Source: Chloroflexota bacterium (GTDB lineage: Bacteria; Chloroflexota; Dormibacteria; Dormibacterales; Dormibacteraceae). Taken from it: a stretch of 13,671 nucleotides of DNA. Each line of letters opens with the position of its first letter. Position 1 is the stretch's first letter. Below, one piece after another: positions 7,147-13,612 of the stretch. The stretch covers positions 2,781-16,451 of the forward strand of contig DMCH01000093.1 of NCBI GenBank assembly GCA_003446775.1, read 5' to 3'. The notes under the pieces are model-generated. The model searched no databases. It saw only the letters and a program-made list of their open reading frames with translations, and had not been told where the DNA came from. A program made the position numbers and the translations under genes.

Positions 7147-8013
7147 CTAAGCGTCGGTTGAGTGCGACTTGTCAGTTGTCATACGCGCCTCCTCCTCAGC
7201 TTTCCTCCCGGCCGAGTCACCCTGGGCCGCACGGGTTGCCACTCCGTCCCCTCCGCGACCGCGAAGCACGTGTGCAAATGCCACCGCGACCAGGGCGCCG
7301 ATCAGCGGACCGGCCAGGTAGATCCAGTAATGAGCGAGGTCGCCTCGCACCAGTGCGGGCGCGAAGGAGCGCACCGGGTTCATCGACGCCCCGCTAACCG
7401 GTCCGGCCCAAAGTCCTGCCAGTGCGATGTAACCACCCACGGCGATTGCAGACAGCGGACCGACATTCTGTGCGCTCGACGCGGTGCCTAGGATCGTGCT
7501 CACCAGCCCCAGCGTTAGAACGGCCTCGACAAGCATCGCCTGCGTGTCGCTGATGGTGGCGGCCGGGATGGTCGCCCCGAACACCCCGGGCCGGCCGAAT
7601 ACCGCCCACAGGAAGACACATGCCAGAATCCCGCCGGCCAGTTGCGCCGCCACATAGCCTGGAATGCGACGCCACGGAAACTCGCCGCGCAGGGCGAACG
7701 CAATGCTCACGACCGGGTTGAGATGGGCGCCGCTGACGCGGCCCATGAAAAGGATCACCGCCATGACCATGAGAGCCGGTGCGGTGGCTGCAGCCGCGCG
7801 CGACGGCGGTACACCGGTAACGGTACCAACCACATCGCCGCCCACTGCGACGAGGACAAGCAGGAAGGTTCCAAGCGCCTCAGAGAAGAGGCGGCGCCAT
7901 TCGTGTGAGTCTTCGAAGTTGTGGTCCTGAGAGTGGTCGGGGCCTGCCACCATGTCCGGAGCGCCAGGTTCCGGCACGGAGACGTCGGAGCTGGTGGACG
8001 GGAAGCCTGGCAT
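7147..8013 (-). CDS. Aquaporin / MIP-family channel with two NPV motifs
   Basis: A major intrinsic protein with the usual two-fold repeat. Numbering from the longest frame (8112), helix 1 is LFSEALGTFLLVLVAVGGDVV, the first half-helix is HLNPVVSIA (Asn132) and the second is SMNPVRSFAP (Asn245, with the filter Arg248). The C-terminal tail is hydrophilic. Both signature motifs read NPV rather than NPA. The helix-5 filter position aligns by eye with Gly233, as in GlpF, where water-selective AqpZ has His, so the pore may be wider than a strict water channel. The start is uncertain: ATG 8013 gives about 288 residues, GTG or ATG codons at 8112 and 7953 are alternatives, and none has a strong Shine-Dalgarno. 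It appears intact. Confidence 0.88.
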   Translation of the reverse strand: MPGFPSTSSDVSVPEPGAPDMVAGPDHSQDHNFEDSHEWRRLFSEALGTFLLVLVAVGGDVVGTVTGVPPSRAAAATAPALMVMAVILFMGRVSGAHLNPVVSIAFALRGEFPWRRIPGYVAAQLAGGILACVFLWAVFGRPGVFGATIPAATISDTQAMLVEAVLTLGLVSTILGTASSAQNVGPLSAIAVGGYIALAGLWAGPVSGASMNPVRSFAPALVRGDLAHYWIYLAGPLIGALVAVAFAHVLRGRGGDGVATRAAQGDSAGRKAEEEARMTTDKSHSTDA

Positions 8014-8113
8014 CAATGCGCAGTATGCCCGCCGCCGATACGCGCGACGTCCTCTCGGTTGGGAACCTGCTCTGGATCGGCTTGTAGGCTTGCTCCGCAG
8101 CCGAATGTCCAAT

Positions 8114-8393
8114 AGCTAAACCCACTCACCAAATCGAAGAGAAGAGCCCAAAGCCCATTCGGCGCCGAGATCTTCGCTGTTGGCCCCGCCGTGCGTTTCC
8201 AACGTGTTCTGATCGCGCAGGGTGTCCAAGCTGGACCTGAGCGGACGCTAGCCCGCAGTCATTAAACCGTTTGCGAGAGGCCTATACCCCTAGGCGCTTC
8301 GTACAGCAACGCCGACGATAAACCGTGGCACGCGGCGACACTCAGCGGCACTCAGCGAATTCGCGCCCGCATTTCTGAACGGACCGCAGGGAT
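8114..8393. other. Island right end, no recognisable gene
   Basis: This stretch between the aquaporin and the attR-like repeat has no gene I can support. It contains a short direct repeat of CACTCAGCG (near 8340-8357) about 35 bp from attR. The aquaporin promoter probably lies here. A 40-odd-codon open frame ends inside the attR copy and is probably chance. Confidence 0.45.
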
Positions 8394-8439
8394 CTGTTAA
8401 CCGCAAGGTTCAGGGTTCGAATCCCTGGTCCGGAGCCAA
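8394..8439 (+). repeat. attR-like 46-bp copy of the tRNA-Asn 3' end
   Basis: Identical to 5202-5247, from the anticodon loop through CCA. The 5' acceptor strand and D arm are missing, so it cannot be a functional tRNA. The IS481-like sequence begins about 7 bp later. Confidence 0.88.
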
Positions 8440-8445
8440 TTCGAA

Positions 8446-8904
8446 TGTGCAACTTCGGCTGACAGGTCGCAAAAGGCCTTCGGCTGATGGGTTACACACT
8501 GTCGATTGATGCGTCACAGCTACTTCGGCTGATTTGTCACGCTCCCGCGCATGAGGGAGATGAGCGTGACTGAGCAGAGGTACAAGGCGGTCCTGGCGGT
8601 AATTGGCGACGGTCGGACGGTGGGCGAGGTGGCCAGGGATTGGGGCATCTCTCGGCGGACGATGCACCGTTGGCTGGCGCGCTACGAAGGCGACGGACTG
8701 GAAGGCCTGAATAATCGGTCGCACCGACCAGCTCACTGCCCTCATCAAACCTCGCCTGCTGTCGAAGCCATGGTGCTCGAGATGCGCCGGGCACATTCCT
8801 ACTGGGGAGCTCGCCGAATCGCCTTCGAGCTGGCCCGAAAGCGGATTGAACCGGCGCCCTCTGAATCGGCGGTCTACAGCTGCCTGGTCCGGGCTGCGGT
8901 CATC
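8446..8904 (+). mobile_element. IS481-like insertion sequence, left-end remnant
   Basis: The remnant consists of a left end with a repeat array (8453-8540) and the first third of a transposase gene. The right end is not seen: no inverted copy of the left-end motif was found before ftsE. Homology stops at about 8904, where the sequence changes to unassigned DNA. Insertion right beside the attR copy suggests the island edge collected it, or that it sat at the tRNA side before island entry. Confidence 0.65.
8453..8540 (+). repeat. Four-copy array of an 18-bp CTTCGGCTGA...GTCAC motif
   Basis: Copies start at 8453 (CTTCGGCTGACAGGTCGC), 8478 (CTTCGGCTGATGGGTTAC), about 8500 (TGTCGATTGATGCGTCAC, diverged) and 8523 (CTTCGGCTGATTTGTCAC). 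The period is about 22-25 bp. The array lies between the presumed left tip of the IS and the transposase start, so it may bind transposase or autoregulate it. Confidence 0.75.
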
Positions 8905-9030
8905 GTAGAGGGGCGGTGTCCCCCTCAGTCACCTTTAAGCGGTTACCCCCGTCGCTCAAACCTAACGCCACTTTTGTTCTCATGCCCGAAGCCGCCGGCA
9001 GGCCGTCTCCAACTAGTCCGCGAGAACTAA
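8551..9030 (+). pseudogene. IS481-family transposase, N-terminal fragment
   Basis: The start encodes a helix-turn-helix: RYKAVLAVIGDGRTVGEVARDWGISRRTMHRWLARYEGDGLEGLNNRSHRP, followed by AMVLEMRRAHSYWGARRIAFELARK. That is the N-terminal DNA-binding region and linker of IS481-type transposases. Similarity ends near LVRAAVI (about 8904). The rest of the frame to the stop at 9028-9030 is unrelated Pro/Ser-rich sequence. The DDE catalytic domain is wholly missing, so it is inactive. The likely original start is GTG 8566, which has GGGAG at good spacing; ATG 8551 is the longest option. Confidence 0.8.
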
Positions 9031-9078
9031 CAACGTTTAATGCCTGACAGGTATTCGCGGCGTGCCCCGTTATCTCGA

Positions 9079-9126
9079 ACGGAGAAGTGCGCCACATCGT
9101 CGCCGGAGAAGTGCGCCCGATCGTCG
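9079..9126 (+). repeat. 24-bp tandem duplication carrying GGAGAA-GTG twice at the ftsE start
   Basis: Two adjacent 24-bp units share CGGAGAAGTGCGCC and ATCGTCG, differing mainly at two bases between. Each has GGAGAA directly before an in-frame GTG (9087 and 9111). Because 24 is a multiple of three, the copy keeps the frame and gives ftsE two possible starts. The GGAG to GTG distance is only 2 bp in both, shorter than usual. Confidence 0.75.
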
Positions 9127-9824
9127 AATTCAGGGCCGTGAGCAGGGTTTACGGATCCCGGCGCGCCCTCGATGACGTCCACCTGGCCATCGCTCCAGGC
9201 GAGCTCGTCTTTCTCGTTGGCCCGAGCGGCGCTGGCAAAACCACCCTTCTGAAGCTGATCAACCGCGAGATTCGCCCGACGAAAGGCGAGGTCATCGTGG
9301 CCGGCATCGCGGCTCACCAGCTGAAGGCCTCCCGCGTTGCCGAATTACGTCGCCGGGTGGGCGTCGTGTTCCAGGACTACAAGCTGCTGCCCCGGCTGAC
9401 CGCGCTCGAGAACGTTGCCTTCGGGCTCCAGGTCGGCGACCTTCGTATCCCGGACGAGGAAGCACTGGACCGCTCCCTGGACGCGTTGGAGGCGGTGGGT
9501 CTTGGCGACCGCGGCGACGCTTTCCCGCACCAGCTGTCGGGTGGCCAGCAGCAGCGCGTGGCGGTGGCCCGGGCGGTGGTTGCGCAGCCGGCGCTGCTGA
9601 TTGCCGATGAACCGACCGGCAACCTCGACCTCGAAACGGCGTGGGAGATCATGGACCTCTTCGAGGACATCGCGGCCTGGGGCACGGCCGTGCTGGTGGC
9701 CACCCACAACGTCGAGATCGTGACCCGGCTGCAGCGTCGGGTCCTGACCCTGGTTCACGGAAGGCTGGTGCGCGACCAACCGGCCGGGCAGACAGGAAGG
9801 ATGGCATGGCTGGCGTCCTCGTGA
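9087..9824 (+). CDS. ftsE: Cell division ATP-binding protein FtsE
   Basis: The cytoplasmic ATPase of the FtsEX complex, 245 residues from GTG 9087 or 237 from GTG 9111. Walker A is GPSGAGKT (45-52), the Q-loop VVFQDYKLLPRLTALENVA is at 93-111, the signature LSGGQQQR is at 150-157, Walker B is LLIADE followed by PTGNLD (170-181), and the switch His is about 207. The DYKLL sequence after the Q-loop and the short C-terminus are typical of FtsE rather than LolD or MacB. The second GTG gives the more usual N-terminus. The end overlaps ftsX by 19 bp. With FtsX it converts ATP hydrolysis into activation of a periplasmic or extracellular peptidoglycan hydrolase, here probably the next gene but one. 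Confidence 0.94.
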   Translation: MRHIVAGEVRPIVEFRAVSRVYGSRRALDDVHLAIAPGELVFLVGPSGAGKTTLLKLINREIRPTKGEVIVAGIAAHQLKASRVAELRRRVGVVFQDYKLLPRLTALENVAFGLQVGDLRIPDEEALDRSLDALEAVGLGDRGDAFPHQLSGGQQQRVAVARAVVAQPALLIADEPTGNLDLETAWEIMDLFEDIAAWGTAVLVATHNVEIVTRLQRRVLTLVHGRLVRDQPAGQTGRMAWLASS

Positions 9825-10753
9825 AAGGGGGTTTCCCACGTCGCCGACTCGTGCAGACGGTGGCGACGAACCTGTTCCGTCACCTGTTTCAGAGTGCGGC
9901 GCGCAGCTGGGCTCGAAACGTCGGGGGCACCGCCCCTGCACTCGGCTCCATGACGCTGCTGCTCGTGATGTCTGGCCTGGTCGGCTTGACGGGCTTTGCG
10001 CTGCACAACCTCGAGCAGATCGAAGCGAGTCAGGCTTCCTTGCTCCACGTTTACCTGCGGGACAGCGCCACTGACGCGGAGATCGCCTCGCTCCAGAACA
10101 GATTGACGAGCGATCCGCGCGTCGCCGGAGTCACGTACGTCACCAAGGCAGAAGCCCTCCAGCGAGCCCAGCGCATCCCAGGGCTGCCGCAACTCGCTGA
10201 CGCGAGCGAGAGCAATCCATTCCCGGCGAGCCTCGACGTGCAGGTCAAGAACATCCAGGACGTCGCGGCGATCGATGGTTCGGTCCGCGACGACCTTGCG
10301 GTCGACCAGCTGTATGCGACGTCGTATGACAGGGGCGCCTACCAGCGGATTCAGGCAGTCCTGTTGGGTGCGGCGGTTGCCGGCATCGCGTTCTTGGGCT
10401 TGCTTGGATTCGTGGCCGTCATGGTGACCATGAACAGCATCAAGATTGCGGTCCATGCCCGGCGCGACGAGATCACGATCATGCAGCTGGTGGGGGCCCC
10501 GCGCTGGATGGTGCGCGGGCCGTTCGTCGTCGAGGGCGCAATCACCGGTGCGTTGGCGGGGGTGATCGCCGGCGCCATCACATTCGCGTTGACGCTGGCG
10601 GGAATCTCATCGGCGTCAGGAGCCTTCACTCAATTTGCACCCGGCGTCACAGTTACGGTCGCGGGCGTCACCGCGGCGGCCGTCGTCGTGGTGGGATTGT
10701 GTCTCGGCTCAGGATCTTCGTTGATTAGCCTGCGGAGGCATATGGAGACGTGA
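9806..10753 (+). CDS. ftsX: Cell division permease-like protein FtsX
   Basis: A 315-residue membrane protein with FtsX topology. It has a cytoplasmic N-terminus, TM1 at about 46-66, a large extracellular domain of about 120 residues (HVYLRDSATDAEIASLQNRLTSDPRVAGVTYVTKAEA...) and three C-terminal helices. Between the latter lies the conserved KIAVHARRDEITIMQLVGAPRWMVRGPFVVEG coupling stretch. ATG 9806 was chosen because AGGAAGG lies just upstream at 9794-9800. It starts inside ftsE and its stop overlaps the next gene by four bases (GTGA). The extracellular domain would bind the coiled coil of the hydrolase or activator. FtsX has no known transport substrate. Confidence 0.94.
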   Translation: MAGVLVKGGFPRRRLVQTVATNLFRHLFQSAARSWARNVGGTAPALGSMTLLLVMSGLVGLTGFALHNLEQIEASQASLLHVYLRDSATDAEIASLQNRLTSDPRVAGVTYVTKAEALQRAQRIPGLPQLADASESNPFPASLDVQVKNIQDVAAIDGSVRDDLAVDQLYATSYDRGAYQRIQAVLLGAAVAGIAFLGLLGFVAVMVTMNSIKIAVHARRDEITIMQLVGAPRWMVRGPFVVEGAITGALAGVIAGAITFALTLAGISSASGAFTQFAPGVTVTVAGVTAAAVVVVGLCLGSGSSLISLRRHMET

Positions 10754-12012
10754 GAACGTCTCTCGTGGCCCTCATGCTGGCATGTGTTCTGTTCGCCGCG
10801 GACCGGTCTGCGGCTACAGCCGATACCTCGCCGACTGATCCACAGCAGCAGATGGCGGTCATCGATCAGATCCGAGCGCAGCTCGGCAGCAACCTGGCCG
10901 ATGCGATGGCCGCGCAGCAGCAGTTGAAACAGTCGCTGCAGGACAACGCGGCTCAGCAGCAGGTCCTTCAGGGCAAGATCAGCGATGTAGTGGCGAAGAT
11001 CGCGGATCTTGATGTCCAGATCGCGGACGCGAAGCGACGCGAGGCGATTCTCGCGGAGCGCATCGACGCCGAGCGCGCCCAGCTTCGCCAGCTGAGTCGT
11101 GCGATTTACGTTGCTCCAGGCTCGGTGTTGGTCGACCTCGCCGAGGCGCAGAGCCTGAGCGATCTGCTAACTCGAATTTCCGACCTCAACGTGGCGGGCG
11201 GGCGCGCGAGCGAAATCAAGGCCTCCCTGGCGAGCGATCTCGACGAACTGCAGAAACAGCGCCAGAGGGAGGAGGCCGCAAGAGCCGAGCAGGTCACGCA
11301 ACGCGATCTGCTCAACTCCGAGCTGGCGCAGCTTCAAGCGCTGCAAGCGCAGCAAGAGGCATCGATGGCTGAGTTGCAAACGAAGATCGCTCAGACCCAA
11401 TACGAGCTCAGGCAGCTCAACAACCAGTCAGCGCAGCTGGCGCAAGCAGTAACGGACATGCTGCAGCAGCAGCAGGACGCCATCATCTCGGCGGCCATGC
11501 AGGCGGTTTGGACTCAGGTGCAGCTGTGGGCCCAGTCAAACAACGTGGGTCAGATTCCGACCAGCAGCGGGCACTCGACCCAATACCGATTTATCTGGCC
11601 TGAGCCGCAAGCGCAGATCTCCCAGCCCTTTGGGCCGAGTACGTACTGGTTTGAGCCCCCGTACGGGAACTACCCGCACTTTCACACTGGTATCGACCTG
11701 GTCGAGCCGTTTGGCTCGCCGGTGTACGCGGCTGACGACGGCGTCGTGGCCCTGGTTGGAAGCTCGAGCAGCGGCTATGGGAATTACGTCGTGATCGCGC
11801 ACTCGGGCGGACTGGACACGCTTTATGGCCATCTTTCGACCGCGCTGGTCAAGGTCGGGCAGTCGGTGACCCAGGGCACGCCGGTTGGACTCGAAGGGTC
11901 GAGTGGCAACTCGACCGGTCCGCACCTTCATTTCGAGTTGCGAATCAACCAGGTTCCAGTGAACCCGGCGCCATACCTGCCACCGGGGGCACCCTCAGCT
12001 TTTCGGGGATAG
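10750..12012 (+). CDS. Secreted coiled-coil M23/LytM murein hydrolase (EnvC-like FtsEX partner)
   Basis: A 420-residue exported protein. Residues 1-24 form a signal peptide ending near SAATADTS. Residues about 30-250 are Gln/Ala/Leu-rich and strongly helical, a long antiparallel coiled coil as in EnvC and PcsB. The C-terminal M23 domain (about 295-415) has the full metallopeptidase set: H312 and D316 in HTGID, H361 in YGHL, and H392 and H394 in HLHFE. E. coli EnvC lacks intact zinc ligands and only activates amidases, so this protein may itself cut peptide cross-links. The GTG start overlaps ftsX (GTGA), so it is the third gene of the ftsE-ftsX operon. The arrangement implies FtsEX-controlled septal cleavage. 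No terminator hairpin follows. Confidence 0.92.
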   Translation: MRTSLVALMLACVLFAADRSAATADTSPTDPQQQMAVIDQIRAQLGSNLADAMAAQQQLKQSLQDNAAQQQVLQGKISDVVAKIADLDVQIADAKRREAILAERIDAERAQLRQLSRAIYVAPGSVLVDLAEAQSLSDLLTRISDLNVAGGRASEIKASLASDLDELQKQRQREEAARAEQVTQRDLLNSELAQLQALQAQQEASMAELQTKIAQTQYELRQLNNQSAQLAQAVTDMLQQQQDAIISAAMQAVWTQVQLWAQSNNVGQIPTSSGHSTQYRFIWPEPQAQISQPFGPSTYWFEPPYGNYPHFHTGIDLVEPFGSPVYAADDGVVALVGSSSSGYGNYVVIAHSGGLDTLYGHLSTALVKVGQSVTQGTPVGLEGSSGNSTGPHLHFELRINQVPVNPAPYLPPGAPSAFRG

Positions 12013-12013
12013 C

Positions 12014-12059
12014 TTCCGGATAGCCCAGCGGCGTAGTTCGAATCCCTGTCCCGAAACCA
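12014..12059 (+). pseudogene. tRNA-like scar (shrunken tRNA remnant)
   Basis: A 46-base stretch keeps tRNA ends. TTCCGGA pairs with TCCCGAA (six of seven pairs), followed by ACCA. The T-loop TTCGAAT and its 3' stem CCCTG are intact, but the 5' T stem is ruined and the anticodon arm is absent. The 3' part resembles the tRNA-Asn end at 5224-5246. It starts two bases after the peptidase stop. It may be a decayed third copy of an attachment site or a remnant of another tRNA. Confidence 0.5.
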
Positions 12060-12350
12060 GTTTGCGATCAGGCGTCGACCATAGATATTGTGGGGCCGAC
12101 TCCAACGGACACCACATATTGGTCACCGCCCCGATGCGTGGGCTCCTGCACGGTCGATAAGTCCCTGCCGGGTTTGGCCTGTGGTTTGCTCGCTCAAGGC
12201 AAAGAGATGAAATTCACAATGACTGCTCAGCCCCGCGACGCCGGTAACTTCACTTTCAAGTTCCATATTGCTAACGCCAGCCTCTACCTCAACAAGGCCG
12301 ACGCCAAGGGTTACACCTACAGCTGGACTCAGACGATCCTTAGCAGCTAG
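12024..12350 (+). pseudogene. Fragment of an uncharacterised, possibly exported beta-sandwich protein
   Basis: The frame is open from a stop at 12021-12023 through the tRNA-like scar to the TAG at 12348-12350. A GTG at 12090 is the first plausible start (86 residues). The part from SCTVDKSLPGLACGLLAQGKEMKFTMTAQPRDAGNFTFKFHIANASLYLN looks genuinely coding. Its pattern, a Cys pair, a LAxG turn and then alternating Thr/Phe strands, recalls the end of DUF11/CARDB-like surface repeats. I am not sure of the family. It lacks a signal peptide and any upstream domain, so it is probably the C-terminal remnant of a larger surface protein. A short independent gene from GTG 12090 is less likely. Confidence 0.4.
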
Positions 12351-12403
12351 GGGCCAGGCGCTGCTGCGCGGCACTGTCGGCTCGGGGTGATACCTCCTGC
12401 TGA

Positions 12404-12685
12404 CGACAGTCGCACCATCGCGCGCGTATCCGGTGCGCGTTCGCGAAGCCGACCATCGGCCCGCTGGCGCCGAAACGTCAGCGCCAAGCCCTCCCGCCCG
12501 GCGGCTGCATCGCGGCCGACAATCCCGCCTGGTCGCCGGATGGACTATGGCTCATCTACGATCGTGGCAGTCCGAATGCCGGCGAAAGTGGGACCTGGAT
12601 GATTGATCTCAGTGGGAAGAACAACCAGCGGTTGTACCCCGATACACGTGGCGCGGGCAACGCGCCAATGAAGTACGTCAATTAG
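12404..12685 (+). pseudogene. TolB/PD40 beta-propeller fragment
   Basis: The frame lies between stops at 12401-12403 and 12683-12685 and has no usable start codon. Residues decoded from 12515 onward read ADNPAWSPDGLWLIYDRG, then TWMIDLSG and NNQRLYP. This is a PD40/WD40-like propeller blade (the xWSPDGxxI motif followed by a short Asp-x-Ser-Gly turn) as in TolB or DPP-IV-like proteins. Only about one and a half blades remain, and upstream of 12515 the frame has no recognisable blade. The final residues and TAG look like a natural C-terminus or a later stop. It is a remnant of a secreted or periplasmic propeller protein. Confidence 0.6.
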
Positions 12686-12697
12686 CAGTACTGTAAC

Positions 12698-12831
12698 CCC
12701 GCCTTATTTACACCTCGATCGCGTCCTCGGCGCTCCGGCCCTTTTCGGGTGCGGCCGGACACACGATCGCACGTCGCCCGGCGGCTTCACCCAGGGTGAA
12801 GCGGCTTCCGAGAGAGCGTGAATAAGGCGGG
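12698..12831. repeat. 134-bp element with 14-bp terminal inverted repeats (MITE-like)
   Basis: Left end CCCGCCTTATTTAC (12698-12711) and right end GTGAATAAGGCGGG (12818-12831) are inverted repeats with one mismatch. AGTACT occurs just outside on both sides (12687-12692 and 12836-12841), but it is palindromic, so its status as a target duplication is unclear. Inside are two hairpins: TCCGGCC/GGCCGGA (12734-12759) and GCTTCACCC/GGGTGAAGC (12784-12802). It contains no gene. It could be a non-autonomous transposon or solo IS ends, and it may also terminate transcription from both sides. Confidence 0.65.
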
Positions 12832-12832
12832 C

Positions 12833-13534
12833 TTAAGTACTACGGCAGTTGTAGGCGGCAAACACTTTCGACTCGCTGTGGCTGGCTGAAATGATTTCGA
12901 AGCCGGTTCGCTCGAGCATCGGTTCGAGCAGCCACGAGAAGGTGCTGTGCTCCTCGCGTACGTGGGCCTCCAGCTCGGCCTTGGTCCAGCCCTCTTCTGG
13001 CCGATCAGGTGCAGCTGCCAGCCAGGCTTCAATCACCGCTTCGACATCTGCCAAATCGCAGGAGAACACGATGTCACTCAGTCTCAGCACCCCGCCAGGC
13101 TTAAGGATCATCGCGAGCCGCCCAAGCGCAACGCTCTTCCAAAAGTCGGGGAGGTGGTGGAGAGCATTCCTCGTGTAGACGAAATCGACCAGGTCACCTT
13201 GATGTGCGTATGTGAGAAACCCAGCGCGCACAAATTCGATATTGGTTAACCCGAGCGCCTCGGCCTTCTGGTGAGCGGCTTGGAGCATTGCTGCTGAAAC
13301 GTCTATGGCAATGACGCGGTGACATGTTGCTGCGGCCGCCAGCGAGAGCGTTCCCGTCCCTGCCCCTATATCGACCAGGGTGCTTTTCGGGCCGAAGCCA
13401 AGCTCGCGCAAGACCGTCAAGTCCGACTCGGGATCGAACCTGGCTTTGGCATCGTAGTGTTCAACGTAGGCTGCATCGAGGTGCTCCTCGCCTGCGCGGT
13501 GCGCCTCGTCAGGAAACCATGACGGCTGGGTCAT
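12833..13534 (-). CDS. Class I SAM-dependent methyltransferase
   Basis: A 233-residue enzyme from ATG 13534, or 252 from ATG 13591. With the longer numbering, motif I is LVDIGAGTGTL (72-82). The acidic loop is VIAIDVSAAMLQAAHQ, with the Asp that binds the SAM ribose. The motif IV region reads VYTRNALHHLPDFWK, and LKPGGVLRLSDIVF closes the Rossmann core. The ending is a short cap region with TGFEIISASHSESKVFAAYNC. This is the Methyltransf_11/25 type; substrate is not predictable. I prefer 13534 because it leaves about 78 bp for a promoter before the divergent gene at 13613 and drops an unconserved leader. Neither start has a clear Shine-Dalgarno. The TAA stop is two bases from the inverted-repeat element. 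Confidence 0.88.
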   Translation of the reverse strand: MTQPSWFPDEAHRAGEEHLDAAYVEHYDAKARFDPESDLTVLRELGFGPKSTLVDIGAGTGTLSLAAAATCHRVIAIDVSAAMLQAAHQKAEALGLTNIEFVRAGFLTYAHQGDLVDFVYTRNALHHLPDFWKSVALGRLAMILKPGGVLRLSDIVFSCDLADVEAVIEAWLAAAPDRPEEGWTKAELEAHVREEHSTFSWLLEPMLERTGFEIISASHSESKVFAAYNCRST

Positions 13535-13612
13535 CAATCGGATCGTAGGCGGTCCCACCGTTCCGTTAGAAGGCGCAGGCCCGAATTCCATTCGTACTAG
13601 GGGAGTGCCTGG

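Larger units (their letters stand above)
5172..8439. mobile_element. tRNA-Asn-integrated genomic island (remnant), about 3.2 kb
   Basis: The unit runs from the intact tRNA-Asn to the duplicated 3' tRNA end, with 3192 bp from repeat to repeat. Within it the four recognisable genes are mostly on the minus strand, opposite to both flanking operons. GC content drops just after the tRNA. Two of the four genes are clearly truncated, an Nramp scrap and a serine-protease-like gene. Two look intact, a DgkA-type kinase and an aquaporin. No integrase, excisionase or replication gene is recognisable, so this is probably a decayed or internally deleted island, or one mobilised in trans. The element may once have been larger. 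Confidence 0.7.

Noticed and set aside
8260..8402. Short + strand frame ending within the attR copy, considered as an integrase tail
   Set aside because: About 43 codons without any tyrosine-recombinase motif (no R-H-R-Y signature). Its stop inside the tRNA copy is likely chance.
8453..8540. Repeat array considered as a CRISPR array
   Set aside because: Repeats are only 18 bp, imperfect, with 4-7 bp between them, and no cas gene is present. IS subterminal repeats explain it better.
9755..10456. Minus-strand frame of 233 codons opposite ftsX
   Set aside because: It is antisense to a clear FtsX, with typical shadow composition.
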